NCBI GenBank assembly: GCA_964647825.1
Contig: CAZYJL010000002.1
Span: forward strand, 124,001 to 188,000
DNA: 64,000 nt
Reading direction: 5' to 3'
Source: VFKI01 sp964647825
Lineage (GTDB): Bacteria > Pseudomonadota > Gammaproteobacteria > DSM-16500
Shown: one piece after another, positions 55,971 through 64,000 of the stretch
Layout of the letters: each line of letters starts with the position of its first letter
How positions within the stretch are numbered: the first letter of the stretch is position 1
Translations under genes and position numbers: made by a program
The notes under the pieces: model-generated
Database searches by the model: none
The model's input: only the letters and a program-made list of their open reading frames with translations
What the model was told of the DNA's origin: nothing

Positions 55971-57368
55971 CTACCAACGATAGAAAGATAACAATGGTCG
56001 CTGTAACGTTTCTTTTTCATCTTCTACCATCATAGAGATAGATTCGTGATTTATATCTTTTCCATTTTGCTGATTAATTTTTTCTAAATACGCTTCTATT
56101 TTATTATACAAAAAAGTAGTTAATGTAGAATTCTCATCATTACTCTCAAGATCTTTTTTCTCTTCATGATCTTTATATTGATAATTTTTTCTAAAATAAG
56201 CCAATTCATCTCGTAAAAACTGCAAAAAATTAGATGAAATTAAATTCGTTTCATTATAATCTTCTTTTTCCTCTTTATATTCTCTCGTTTTTTCTAAAAA
56301 AGTAATAATTTTTTCTTTTTCTAATATTACCTGAATCAAATAATCAATTAATTCTTTTTGGCGCTCTGGTGCGGATTTTATATCTCCCAAGCGCACTGAT
56401 TGGCGAGTGAGGGGATGCTCAGGATTTGACTTTATCCAAGTCACAATTGAATCAAAATCAAAATAATGCCAAAATTCTTTTTTTGATGTTTTTGATTCAA
56501 TCTTAGCTATTTCCAACATCATTTCTTTAGTAATTGGACAATCAAACTCGTTGGTTATCTCTTCTGGATTTAATTTAAATTTTTCTTTCAAAAAATATAA
56601 CAAGGTTTGCAATATTTCTTTATTTTCTTTTAGTAAAGATTTTTCATGTATTAAATGTCTATTATCATCGTTATCATGATTGTTAACATTAACATACCGC
56701 CTTTGACGAAAAAAAGAATAAGAATTGCAATGTTTATTAATTAAATAAGCAAGTATTATTGCAACCACAAGTAAAATTATAAGATACTTGAACACAAGCG
56801 ACCATGAAAAGGTCGACGAATCATTCAATTCACAAAGATTGTCTTGTGCTCTAGAAGTAATAAAAGGAATGTTAGTACAATTTTCCTTAAAAGAATCTAT
56901 ATTAAAATCACTTGCTATCCATAAACTGTCACTAAGAGAGCAATCACCCGTATACTCGCAACCCAATTCATCAGGACGAAAGAGATGAAAACAGCCTGAA
57001 AATTTTTCTATACTTGGGCAAAAATCAAATTGATTTCCATCAGGCGATGCAATTAATCCAAAATCTTTTGTTAAAATATTATTGACATAAGGAAAAATAT
57101 CATCAAATAAAAGCTTGATATGATAATGGCGATTCCATTTATCACGATAACATGCATCGGATGCCGCACTAGCAAATTGAGTCGCAAACGTGGCTGCAAG
57201 ACTTGTAGTTATAGCAGATCTTGGCATTGTGACGAGCAAAGTACTTGCCGTATAAAATAAATCACACGCTAGTTGCATTAAAGTACTGGCATGCGACAAA
57301 GAAGTAGATAAAAGCGTGAAGGTAGGGAAAGAAAAACTCTTTTTTATTTTAGTAGAAAAAAACAACAT
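55971..57368 (-). CDS. U-box-like membrane protein, paralogue 1
   Basis: 465 residues. Residues 1-70 form an extended N-terminal signal-like region (MLFFS start, then PRSAITTSLAATFATQFASA with an AxA site). A Cys-bearing domain follows (CY at 73, CPS at 117, GCF at 126), then one membrane segment (190-210). Residues 274-325 match a U-box: FDCPITKEMM, FWHYFDFDSIVTWI and HPLTRQ. U-box domains recruit ubiquitin E2 enzymes, which bacteria lack, so a host target is inferred. A charged coiled tail ends RPLLSFYRW. GAGG precedes the ATG. Three paralogues follow on the opposite strand. Confidence 0.72.
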   Translation of the reverse strand: MLFFSTKIKKSFSFPTFTLLSTSLSHASTLMQLACDLFYTASTLLVTMPRSAITTSLAATFATQFASAASDACYRDKWNRHYHIKLLFDDIFPYVNNILTKDFGLIASPDGNQFDFCPSIEKFSGCFHLFRPDELGCEYTGDCSLSDSLWIASDFNIDSFKENCTNIPFITSRAQDNLCELNDSSTFSWSLVFKYLIILLVVAIILAYLINKHCNSYSFFRQRRYVNVNNHDNDDNRHLIHEKSLLKENKEILQTLLYFLKEKFKLNPEEITNEFDCPITKEMMLEIAKIESKTSKKEFWHYFDFDSIVTWIKSNPEHPLTRQSVRLGDIKSAPERQKELIDYLIQVILEKEKIITFLEKTREYKEEKEDYNETNLISSNFLQFLRDELAYFRKNYQYKDHEEKKDLESNDENSTLTTFLYNKIEAYLEKINQQNGKDINHESISMMVEDEKETLQRPLLSFYRW

Positions 57369-57626
57369 AGTGCCTCACTATTTTCTGACATCTAATTTTA
57401 TAAAATGGATAATACAGTGATGAAATAACATTGTAAATTTATTTATTTTTTCAAAATACCCATCTTAATCCATGCGTTTTTATAAATCATCGACCATACA
57501 ATAAATGTAATTGATTATGGCATTTTGACTCGCCATCTGTGACAAGACCAGTTTAAAAAAATTTACAAATTGATTGATGTTTCTTAGACTATCAATCTTT
57601 TTCAATAACTTTAAAGGATTAAATTC

Positions 57627-58439
57627 ATGCTATTTTTTTCACGTTCAATTGCTTCATCACGTCAACCTACTACCTCAAACTCTGCTTCCAATACCTCATC
57701 CACATCATTAGTGGGAAGCCTGTTAAAAATCGTAAATATTTTATTTGATAATGCAAATACATTATTAAATTCGATACCAAGATCGATGAAAATTTCCGGT
57801 CTCTTAGCAACGTTTGCAACACCTTGCGTTCAAGCAGTTTGTTATATTGATGAATTTAATCGACGCTACGATATCAATAGCATACAAACGCTTTTTCATC
57901 CGCGTAACACAACACAAGGACTACATGAATTTCTACAAAATACATGCAGGATGAAGATAGCAACAGATGATAGTGATTGCCTAACAGGAAACCTTATGTC
58001 TGGCTGCTATCAATTTCCTGCCGATGGAATACGTCACTTAATTTACAAAGAGTATGGTTTAGAAAATGCAATGATTTGGGTGAGCACACAAACACCCCAT
58101 AATTCATGGCTAAACCTAGAAAATGATCTTTTTTATTATGCTTATCCCGTCAGTAATGACAAATGTCACTGGATAGACAACATATCGTTAGCTGCTGGAG
58201 GGACAATAGCTGGATTATTTACTATTTTAACTGGTTACTGTGCTCTTACAGCCTACCTGCACTTAAAAAATAAATTTTCAACTAGTAACAGAGTTTATGA
58301 AGAAAACCTGAGAAAAGAGATACTTAATCGTTTACTTGAAAGCAACGAAGAACAAAAAACTGTTATAGATGATGAAACTCCCCTTATTCTTAAAGATGAT
58401 AAAAAAGACTACTCACTTTCTCCGCGTTTATCTCGCTAA
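57627..58439 (+). CDS. Short paralogue of the U-box-like family, paralogue 2
   Basis: 270 residues. It begins MLFFS, keeps the PRSMKISGLLATFATPCVQA signal-like stretch followed by CYIDEFNRRYDIN, the later Cys pair (DCLTG, SGCY) and one membrane segment (about 188-213). The C-terminal tail is only some 55 residues, has no U-box and ends with DDETPLILKDD...RLSR. It shares no homology outside the local family that I recognise. AAAGGA precedes the ATG. Confidence 0.65.
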   Translation: MLFFSRSIASSRQPTTSNSASNTSSTSLVGSLLKIVNILFDNANTLLNSIPRSMKISGLLATFATPCVQAVCYIDEFNRRYDINSIQTLFHPRNTTQGLHEFLQNTCRMKIATDDSDCLTGNLMSGCYQFPADGIRHLIYKEYGLENAMIWVSTQTPHNSWLNLENDLFYYAYPVSNDKCHWIDNISLAAGGTIAGLFTILTGYCALTAYLHLKNKFSTSNRVYEENLRKEILNRLLESNEEQKTVIDDETPLILKDDKKDYSLSPRLSR

Positions 58440-58452
58440 CATATAAAACGAA

Positions 58453-58489
58453 AAGGGTTAACATAATAATGCATATTATGTTAACCCTT
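58453..58489. terminator. Perfect 16-bp palindrome after paralogue 2
   Basis: AAGGGTTAACATAATA (58453-58468) and its exact complement (58474-58489) enclose the loop ATGCA. It sits 13 bp after the paralogue 2 stop. The T-rich flank is on the minus-strand side, so it is an imperfect terminator on +, but its position supports that role. Confidence 0.55.
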
Positions 58490-58647
58490 ACAAAAGCCAC
58501 CATCTAAATTAATTGTTACAAAACTGCTCTCAATTTAAAAAATATTTTCTTAAATATGTAAAAATATTTAATTTACAAATTATAAAATGTTTATTACACT
58601 CGAATCTACTCCATAATAAACGAATATAATTTTAATAAGGAGCAACT

Positions 58648-59457
58648 ATGTTATTTTTCCCTTCTGCTGATCAATCGTCTAAATCTTTATACATTTCTCT
58701 CTTTCGCCCTTCTCAATCAAGCACAGTGGACTCCACTCAACCCTCCATGGCAAGTGTTTTATTAAAAATGAGTCAATTTGTCCTTGATCTCGCTAATACT
58801 GTTCCAAAACCAGTAAAAGTTTTGGGTCTCGCAGCAACATTTGTCACACAGTTTGCTAATGCAAGATGTTACGTGACACCTGCAAATACACACATTGACA
58901 TTATACCTGGCAGCACACTTAGCAAAAGAGACTATTCTGAAAATTTACATTTATTCGTCACACAAGTACTTGGATATAACGCTTCTAACTTAGCAAACGA
59001 TACAACACTATGCCCAACAGGGGATGCAATAAAAAGGTGTATCAAAATCACGAGTCATCAAGCTGAGCAATACGGTATTGACTATAAATATTTTCGGCTT
59101 ATAAGCAATAGTAATTATACTGCTTTTTCTCAAGAATTTAAGTTTTTACTACAAGTTAAAGATTATCTATGTACGAAGGAAGTTGATATCGGTAATCGTG
59201 TGATGATTGGAATGGTAACCGTTCTCAGTTTAGCTATGCTATTAGGACTATGTGCTAACATTATTGCAGGTTGCAAAAAAACAAATACAGATTCTCCGAT
59301 ACAAGAAGATACTATAGATGACACCACTACATTAGAAAGCAAACAAAATCCTCATACATTTTATTACAAATTAGATAAACATGATGAACCAGAAGCAGGT
59401 GAATCTGATGAACTAGAAGCAGATAATAATCAAAGTTTATTACGTTATGGAGTATAA
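58648..59457 (+). CDS. Short paralogue of the U-box-like family, paralogue 3
   Basis: 269 residues starting MLFFPS. It has the signal-like stretch (VKVLGLAATFVTQFANA) followed by CYVTPANTHIDI, the CPTG...RCI pair, a NYTA stretch and a membrane segment near 204-225. The tail is acidic (EPEAGESDELEADNNQ) and ends SLLRYGV, with no U-box. TAAGGAG lies before the ATG. Directly downstream lies a remnant of the comEC 3' end, which ties this copy to paralogue 4 by duplication. Confidence 0.65.
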   Translation: MLFFPSADQSSKSLYISLFRPSQSSTVDSTQPSMASVLLKMSQFVLDLANTVPKPVKVLGLAATFVTQFANARCYVTPANTHIDIIPGSTLSKRDYSENLHLFVTQVLGYNASNLANDTTLCPTGDAIKRCIKITSHQAEQYGIDYKYFRLISNSNYTAFSQEFKFLLQVKDYLCTKEVDIGNRVMIGMVTVLSLAMLLGLCANIIAGCKKTNTDSPIQEDTIDDTTTLESKQNPHTFYYKLDKHDEPEAGESDELEADNNQSLLRYGV

Positions 59458-59480
59458 GAATAAATCGAACAAAGTATAAT

Positions 59481-59560
59481 TTAATAATAACAACCACCGG
59501 TGTCTTGCCAAACATGTACGTGTTGTTAGCAAAACAGATGCGGCATTTCACCGGATGGTG
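59481..59560 (-). pseudogene. Remnant of the comEC 3' end
   Basis: Bases 59495-59560 match 61426-61491 of the intact comEC gene at about 59 of 66 positions. On the minus strand they would encode KMPHLF...HVHVWQDTG like the ComEC C terminus, ending in a stop at 59481. It has no other comEC sequence upstream. It shows that paralogue 3 once lay next to a comEC end, as paralogue 4 does now. Confidence 0.8.
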
Positions 59561-59587
59561 GTGAAATTCATTTAAATCACATGCAAA

Positions 59588-59680
59588 TTACTTCTTAAGA
59601 TCTCGATAAAAATTTTCATGAACGCCAAAAACAAGCAGAAGTCTTGCCGCAGGATCCCATTCAGAGGCGTGCAGACACCC
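59588..59680 (-). pseudogene. Unidentified gene remnant
   Basis: A 30-codon open frame without a start that reads HASEWDPAARLLLVFGVHE and ends NFYRDLKK before a stop. It has the feel of the C terminus of a small toxin-like protein but I cannot name it. It may be the residue of another inserted gene in this 769-bp gap between paralogues 3 and 4. Confidence 0.3.
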
Positions 59681-59800
59681 CTAAGTAAAAAAGAATGTTT
59701 TCCTTACTAAAAGCAACTACCCCCCCTTTTAAACTTAGTGCGTTTTTTGCAAAAAACCTATAAAAAGGGTGGGTTGCAAGTAAAAAATTGCTATATGGGC

Positions 59801-60100
59801 AGGGCCACCTTATATAAAATGGTCTGAAATGGCACAGACTTTGTAAATAATTAGCACGGTTACTTTCCAATTACGCTCATTATGTTGCATAAATACGCTG
59901 TCACCCTACACATCAACCTGTCACCCCGCACTTGTTGCGGGGTCTGGTGTATGTAAAAAAATAATCACGTTAAATCAATGAGACTCTTCTCTTGTTTAAT
60001 GAATTTTATTTTTTTATACCTGACCCCGCAACAAGTGCGGGGTGACAGTTTTTTTATCAAAAATAGTTCACAAAAAGATCAATTTATATGAGGCAGCCTT
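59801..60100. mobile_element. MITE-like element, family B, copy 2
   Basis: A 300-bp element with inverted ends (AGGGCCACCTTATATAAA at left; complement of the right end AAGGCTGCCTCATATAAA). A degenerate 12-bp direct repeat flanks it (59789-59800 and 60101-60112 agree at 9 of 12 positions). Inside are two copies of the CACCCCGCA...TGCGGGGT hairpin (near 59931 and 60023). It is longer than copy 1 and shares its right-hand TTCACAAAAAGA segment. Confidence 0.75.
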
Positions 60101-60226
60101 GGCTATATGAGGTGTATTTTTTTCACTTTTAGTAATAAATTCAGTAAATTTCAAAATAATTGAGCATGTACATGCTAATGAGTCAACCGTACCAGTTGAG
60201 TTAAAACATTTACAATTATCATTTAA

Positions 60227-61396
60227 TTGAATACAATTCGCACAATTAAAATTAACCAGAGTAAGCAAATATGTTTTTTTTTCTCTCCAGATAAGAAAGC
60301 AACCCGAACTATTCTAGATGCAAACATTCTTCTACGCTCAACAAGCTATTTGCTTAATCTCGTAAATTCATTGATCGCCACCCTACCCAGATCAGCAATC
60401 ACATCTGGCCTTTTTGCAACGTTTGCTACACGCGTCGTAGAGGCAACCTGCTATGTTGATCAATGGAACCAACATCTCAAAATCAGCGCAGTCGATGCAA
60501 TAGACACTGTGAAACCTGAATATATTTATCGATTTTTAACTAAGGGATGTGGACTAATAGCATCAAATATCGCAAATGAGACATCTCTGTGCCCTATTGG
60601 AGAAACTTTAAAAGGTTGTTATTCCATCAACATACCCTTTAATGCAACAATAGACTATGGAACCGTAACAGATGATGTATTGATTTGGGTAGATGCTGAA
60701 AAAAATTTTTGGAATTCAACACTAAGAAGCTCATGTTTACAAGAACAACACACGTATAGATATTGCGCAGGAGCTAAAAAAAATGACATTATATTTTATG
60801 TTTTAGCCATGGCATTGATGGCTATAACGTTTATGTTTGTTATAAAATTTTTTTGTTCATTATGTTGTCGTCATAGAATTAATTTTGATACACCACACAC
60901 ACCAGAGGAGCAAAAAAAAATTGATTCTCTAAAAGAAGAACTACATGAAAATGCAAATAAAATTGTTAACTTATTAAATACATTAACAGCGACATATCAA
61001 TACTCTCCAGAGGAGAACGACGACAAAACAATAAAAAAACAAGGCTTTACATGTTCTATCACTCGTGAAATCCTTAAGGAAGCTGTCAAATTACCTGCTG
61101 ATATGAACATTTATCACTACTTTGAGCTTGACAGTTTAGCAACATGGTTAAAAACAAATCCCACTCATCCTTTAACGAGACAAGAAGCTCATATCAAAGA
61201 CATCGAGCCAGCCTTAGAAAAACAAGAAGAAATAATTAAGTATTTAGAAAATAAAACTAAAGAACAAAAAAAATTACAAGAGAAACAAAAAATTTATTCT
61301 GATTTAGAAACCCCTCTTCTGCGTGATGAAAAAGAAGAAAAAGAAGAAAAAGAAGATAAAGAAGAGTCTTATTTCTCGATAAATTATCGTAGATAA
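60227..61396 (+). CDS. U-box-like membrane protein, paralogue 4 (start uncertain at a 9-T run)
   Basis: 389 residues as read from 60227. PRSAITSGLFATFATRVVEA then CYVDQWNQHLKIS, KGC, LCPIG and GCY match the family; the membrane segment is 187-210; residues 272-320 are U-box-like (GFTCSITREILKEAVKLP, YHYFELDSLATWL, HPLTRQ). The tail is a KEEKEEKE repeat and LETPLLRDE. Relatives begin MLFFS; here an ATG at 60271 is followed by nine Ts and is out of frame, while eight Ts would give MFFFSPDKK. The frame used enters through the upstream ATG and lacks a good ribosome-binding site. The real start may be at 60271 after slippage or correction. Confidence 0.7.
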   Translation: MNTIRTIKINQSKQICFFFSPDKKATRTILDANILLRSTSYLLNLVNSLIATLPRSAITSGLFATFATRVVEATCYVDQWNQHLKISAVDAIDTVKPEYIYRFLTKGCGLIASNIANETSLCPIGETLKGCYSINIPFNATIDYGTVTDDVLIWVDAEKNFWNSTLRSSCLQEQHTYRYCAGAKKNDIIFYVLAMALMAITFMFVIKFFCSLCCRHRINFDTPHTPEEQKKIDSLKEELHENANKIVNLLNTLTATYQYSPEENDDKTIKKQGFTCSITREILKEAVKLPADMNIYHYFELDSLATWLKTNPTHPLTRQEAHIKDIEPALEKQEEIIKYLENKTKEQKKLQEKQKIYSDLETPLLRDEKEEKEEKEDKEESYFSINYRR

Positions 61397-61411
61397 TTTT
61401 TATAATTTAAC

Positions 61412-63733
61412 TTAAAAATAAATTTCACCGGTGTCTTGCCAAAAATGTACGTGTTCTTGGCGAAACAAATGTGGCATTTTACCGGATGGTGATACATCAA
61501 AAAAAATCGCGCCCGTTTGTGCGGTTGCAAACAATAAACTTCCCTCTTGCTGCCAACTTCTCACCACACTTGGATGAGGAAAATGATAGCGATTGCGATA
61601 CCCTAAAGGAAATAAAACATATTTTGGATGCACTCTTGCAACAAATTTTTTTAACGCCGATGTCTTACTACCATGATGCGGTGCCACTAAAATAGTCGTT
61701 TTATTCAATCTATTTTTTGCCAGCAAAATTTTTTCTGCTTTTTTTTCAATATCACCGGTTAATAAAATAGTTTTATTTTGTGCCGTCACACGCAGTACAC
61801 AGGAACTATCATTCCCTTGATGCAGTAATTTTTCCTCTGGATATAAAAATTCAAATAACACACCGTCCCACTGCCATGATTCTCCAGCAAGACAAAAGAA
61901 CACAGGATAACCAGTAAATTTTTCTGGCACACTGGTTTGAATTTTTTTAACTAAAAAATTTTTTAATAGCGTTCGCGCACCACCAATATGATCATTGTCC
62001 CCATGACTAATCACTAAATTATCAATTATTTTTATTTGTCTACTTTGCAAAAAAGGCAATACAACACGTTCACCCATATCATCACTTACCCCCATCGCAG
62101 GGCCTGCATCAAACACTAAAACATGCTGCGCGGTTTCGACGACAGCAGACAAACCTTGCCCGACGTCTAACAAGGTAAACCAAACATTTCCGGTGGCCGG
62201 GTAATCTATTTTAGAAAAAAATAAAGGTAGTACCAAAAAAAATCCCAACCATTTTTTAGGAAAACCAGCAGGCAATAATAATAAAAACACGCCAGTCATT
62301 GCTAAAAACAAAATCAGCCAACTAGTGATTGATATAGATAATGTGGCGAATTGCCAATGAGATATAGCTGTAAGAAACTGCCAAAGCCAAGTTAAATTTT
62401 TATCTGCAAATAAAAATAATTTTGCACTCACAATAGGCAGCCAAGATAAAAAAATCATTGCAAAAAAAATGCAAGGAAGAATAATAAAACCCATCCAAGG
62501 AACTGCAAGTAAATTCGCAAACAATGACACACAGGAATATTGCTGGAAAAACCATGCTGTCAATGGTAACAAACCTAATGTCATCACCCATTGCATTTTG
62601 CCTATCAGAAAAAAATACCCACCACGTGTTTTACGACCACTCATACTTACTATAATTAATCCAACTGCACCAAACGATAACCAGAAACTTTCATCTAAAA
62701 TACTAAAAGGCTGTAAAATTAAAACAAAAAATAAAGCCAAACAATACCCTTGAAATAATGGGATTTTTCGTCGAAATAGCACACTCAGATAAAATACACT
62801 TAACATCACCACGGTGCGTTGCGCAGGCAAAGAAAATCCTGCCAAACTGGCATAAATCACTGCACCAAACAACGCGGCAATTTGTGCCACAGTCTGCGCA
62901 GGGACGAATAAACATAATCTTGCAGAAAACCGCCAAATTCTATTTGCTAGAAAATAAAATAACCCGGCAATAAATCCAATATGCAACCCAGCAATCGCCA
63001 TTAAATGATTTGTGCCTGTTGCTCGCAGAATTCCCCAGTAAGTTGCCGGTACGGCAGAGCGTTCACCAATAGCCAGTGCCGTTAACCAAACCGAAGTGGC
63101 TGATGGGGCAATTAACTCCGCAAGTTTATCTTTAATTTTTTCACGCCACTGTGTCAGAGGCACGAGATATAGTGGTTTCTTTATATATTTCATGGGTAAG
63201 CGCGTGACAACATAACCTTGCGCACGTATACCCTGTCGGAAAGCAGACGCTTCAGTATCGTTGCCACCCGGATTAAATACACCATGAACACGTTTCAATC
63301 TTACATAAAAATGCCAAACCTCACCCGCATGAAAATGCCAAATTTCATTATTTTTACGAGAAAATGGCACAGACAATCGTATACGAAATGAATTTTTTTT
63401 CTGATTAAAATGAGTTACAACATAGTCAAAATTTATTTTGTATTGATCAACTTTTGGTATCGATGCAACATACCCTGTCACAGGAATTGTTTTGCCTTCT
63501 AAACGATGCGGCAAGGTAAATGCAAATATATTTTCTGCTCGCCATCCGGCATAGGAAAAACCAAATAAAACACCAGCAACGATAATAATAAAACTAATTT
63601 TTTTAGAATAATAAAAATATAAAAATAAAATCGATATCAAAAAAGCAAAATAAAACCAATCAATTTTGGGTAATTGATGAAAAAAATATAACGAACTGAT
63701 TCCGCATAAAAATGCGAAAATAAAAATACGCAT
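61412..63733 (-). CDS. comEC: DNA uptake channel protein ComEC/Rec2
   Basis: 773 residues. An N-terminal OB-like region, the ComEC membrane core (ATGTNHLMAIAGLHIGFIAGL, GFSLPAQRTVVMLSVFYL, about ten segments) and a C-terminal metallo-beta-lactamase-like domain (LLDVGQGLSAVVE, ISHGDNDHIGGA, VAPHHGSKTSA). It should carry single-stranded DNA across the inner membrane in natural transformation. Length is normal (about 750). A partial second copy of its last 66 bases lies at 59495. No other competence gene is in the window. Confidence 0.94.
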   Translation of the reverse strand: MRIFIFAFLCGISSLYFFHQLPKIDWFYFAFLISILFLYFYYSKKISFIIIVAGVLFGFSYAGWRAENIFAFTLPHRLEGKTIPVTGYVASIPKVDQYKINFDYVVTHFNQKKNSFRIRLSVPFSRKNNEIWHFHAGEVWHFYVRLKRVHGVFNPGGNDTEASAFRQGIRAQGYVVTRLPMKYIKKPLYLVPLTQWREKIKDKLAELIAPSATSVWLTALAIGERSAVPATYWGILRATGTNHLMAIAGLHIGFIAGLFYFLANRIWRFSARLCLFVPAQTVAQIAALFGAVIYASLAGFSLPAQRTVVMLSVFYLSVLFRRKIPLFQGYCLALFFVLILQPFSILDESFWLSFGAVGLIIVSMSGRKTRGGYFFLIGKMQWVMTLGLLPLTAWFFQQYSCVSLFANLLAVPWMGFIILPCIFFAMIFLSWLPIVSAKLFLFADKNLTWLWQFLTAISHWQFATLSISITSWLILFLAMTGVFLLLLPAGFPKKWLGFFLVLPLFFSKIDYPATGNVWFTLLDVGQGLSAVVETAQHVLVFDAGPAMGVSDDMGERVVLPFLQSRQIKIIDNLVISHGDNDHIGGARTLLKNFLVKKIQTSVPEKFTGYPVFFCLAGESWQWDGVLFEFLYPEEKLLHQGNDSSCVLRVTAQNKTILLTGDIEKKAEKILLAKNRLNKTTILVAPHHGSKTSALKKFVARVHPKYVLFPLGYRNRYHFPHPSVVRSWQQEGSLLFATAQTGAIFFDVSPSGKMPHLFRQEHVHFWQDTGEIYF

Positions 63734-63812
63734 ACAAGAATTGCCTTATTGAAAATGAAAATAGAATAAAAAATAAAGATAGAGCAAACTGCGCTTGTTC
63801 ATTGATCCAGCC

Positions 63813-64000
63813 AGGGCCACCTCATATATATTGATATTTTTTCTATCTTAAATTTGTTTTTTGATAAAAAACTAACTATAAAAATCTTGTCATCCCGCGG
63901 TTTATCCGCGGGATCCAGAAAATGATAGATAAAAAGATTGGATCCCGCGGATAAACCGCAGGGTGACAGCTTTTTTTATTAAAAATAGTTGATAAAAAGA
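63813..64000. mobile_element. MITE-like element, family B, copy 3 (cut by window edge)
   Basis: Begins AGGGCCACCTCATATATA and shares with copy 1 a long inner stretch (ttgatattttttctatctta, aaaactaactataaaaa) and the GTCATCCCGCGG/CCGCAGGGTGACAG hairpins. By comparison with the other copies about 20 bp of its right end lie beyond the window. It sits upstream of comEC. Confidence 0.72.

Noticed and set aside
55971..57368. RING-finger interpretation of the C-terminal domain
   Set aside because: The Cys/His zinc ligands of RING domains are missing; only the U-box pattern fits.
59661..59870. 69-codon minus ORF in the gap between paralogues 3 and 4
   Set aside because: It runs across the end of a repeat element, has no ribosome-binding site and shows no protein-like pattern.
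1..64000. CRISPR arrays, tRNA or rRNA genes, transposase or phage genes
   Set aside because: No regularly spaced repeats, cloverleaf sequences, rRNA stretches or transposase-like proteins were seen on reading both strands.

Overview
The window is AT-rich gammaproteobacterial chromosome. The housekeeping gene content and order (lepA-lepB-rnc-era, recO-pdxJ, sdhE-ygfX, smc-zipA-ligA), eukaryote-like accessory genes, and promoters resembling the PmrA boxes that control Dot/Icm effector genes in Legionella and Coxiella all point to an intracellular member of the Legionellales, probably Coxiellaceae-like. The placement is inferred; no rRNA, tRNA or Dot/Icm structural gene lies in the window.

Layout. 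1-3.4 kb: cysS (cut by the window edge), gltX, pdxJ and recO on the minus strand, with a 185-bp inverted-repeat element between cysS and gltX. 3.6-6.4 kb: two effector-like genes inserted where recO normally follows era; one has a YopJ/PopP2-type H-D-Q-C site and a nuclear-localisation-like motif. 6.6-11.5 kb: era-rnc-lepB-lepA, then ygfX-sdhE. 11.6-14.1 kb: a second accessory block with a CheD-like putative glutamine deamidase and a class I glutamine amidotransferase broken at a 9-A run. 14.2-22.7 kb: mutM, a DMT exporter, zapE, pfkA, an MFS transporter, secreted proteins, FadL and a thioredoxin-like protein. 22.9-33.6 kb: fatty-acid beta-oxidation genes (FadJ-like, thiolase, two long FadE-like dehydrogenases) around a membrane sulfatase-fold enzyme. 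33.7-37.9 kb: hpt, prmB, bolA, yciB, an Smr protein and udk. 38-45.6 kb: a CHASE4-GGDEF-EAL cyclic-di-GMP enzyme, an outer-membrane protein and an NRPS-like A-T-reductase enzyme with a PilZ-like domain inserted into its adenylation domain. 46-55.9 kb: a glycine-zipper lipoprotein, an unknown protein, ligA-zipA-smc and a two-component pair. 56-61.4 kb: four paralogous single-pass membrane proteins, two with a C-terminal U-box-like domain. 61.4-63.7 kb: comEC.

How the parts fit. FadL would import fatty acids, the FadE/FadI/FadJ-like enzymes would degrade them, and pfkA with the MFS transporter suggests sugar use as well. Four accessory transcription units share one promoter layout: a CTTAATATT-N2-CTTAA-type direct repeat, a 7-bp spacer and a -10-like hexamer. 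This makes them candidates for one effector regulon. The U-box cluster lacks that box and looks like a separate, locally expanding family. A 66-bp remnant of the comEC 3' end lies inside it and marks a past segmental duplication.

Mobile and repeat DNA consists of two families of small non-autonomous inverted-repeat elements and several GTCATCCCGC-type hairpins. No CRISPR array, transposase, phage gene, tRNA or rRNA was seen.
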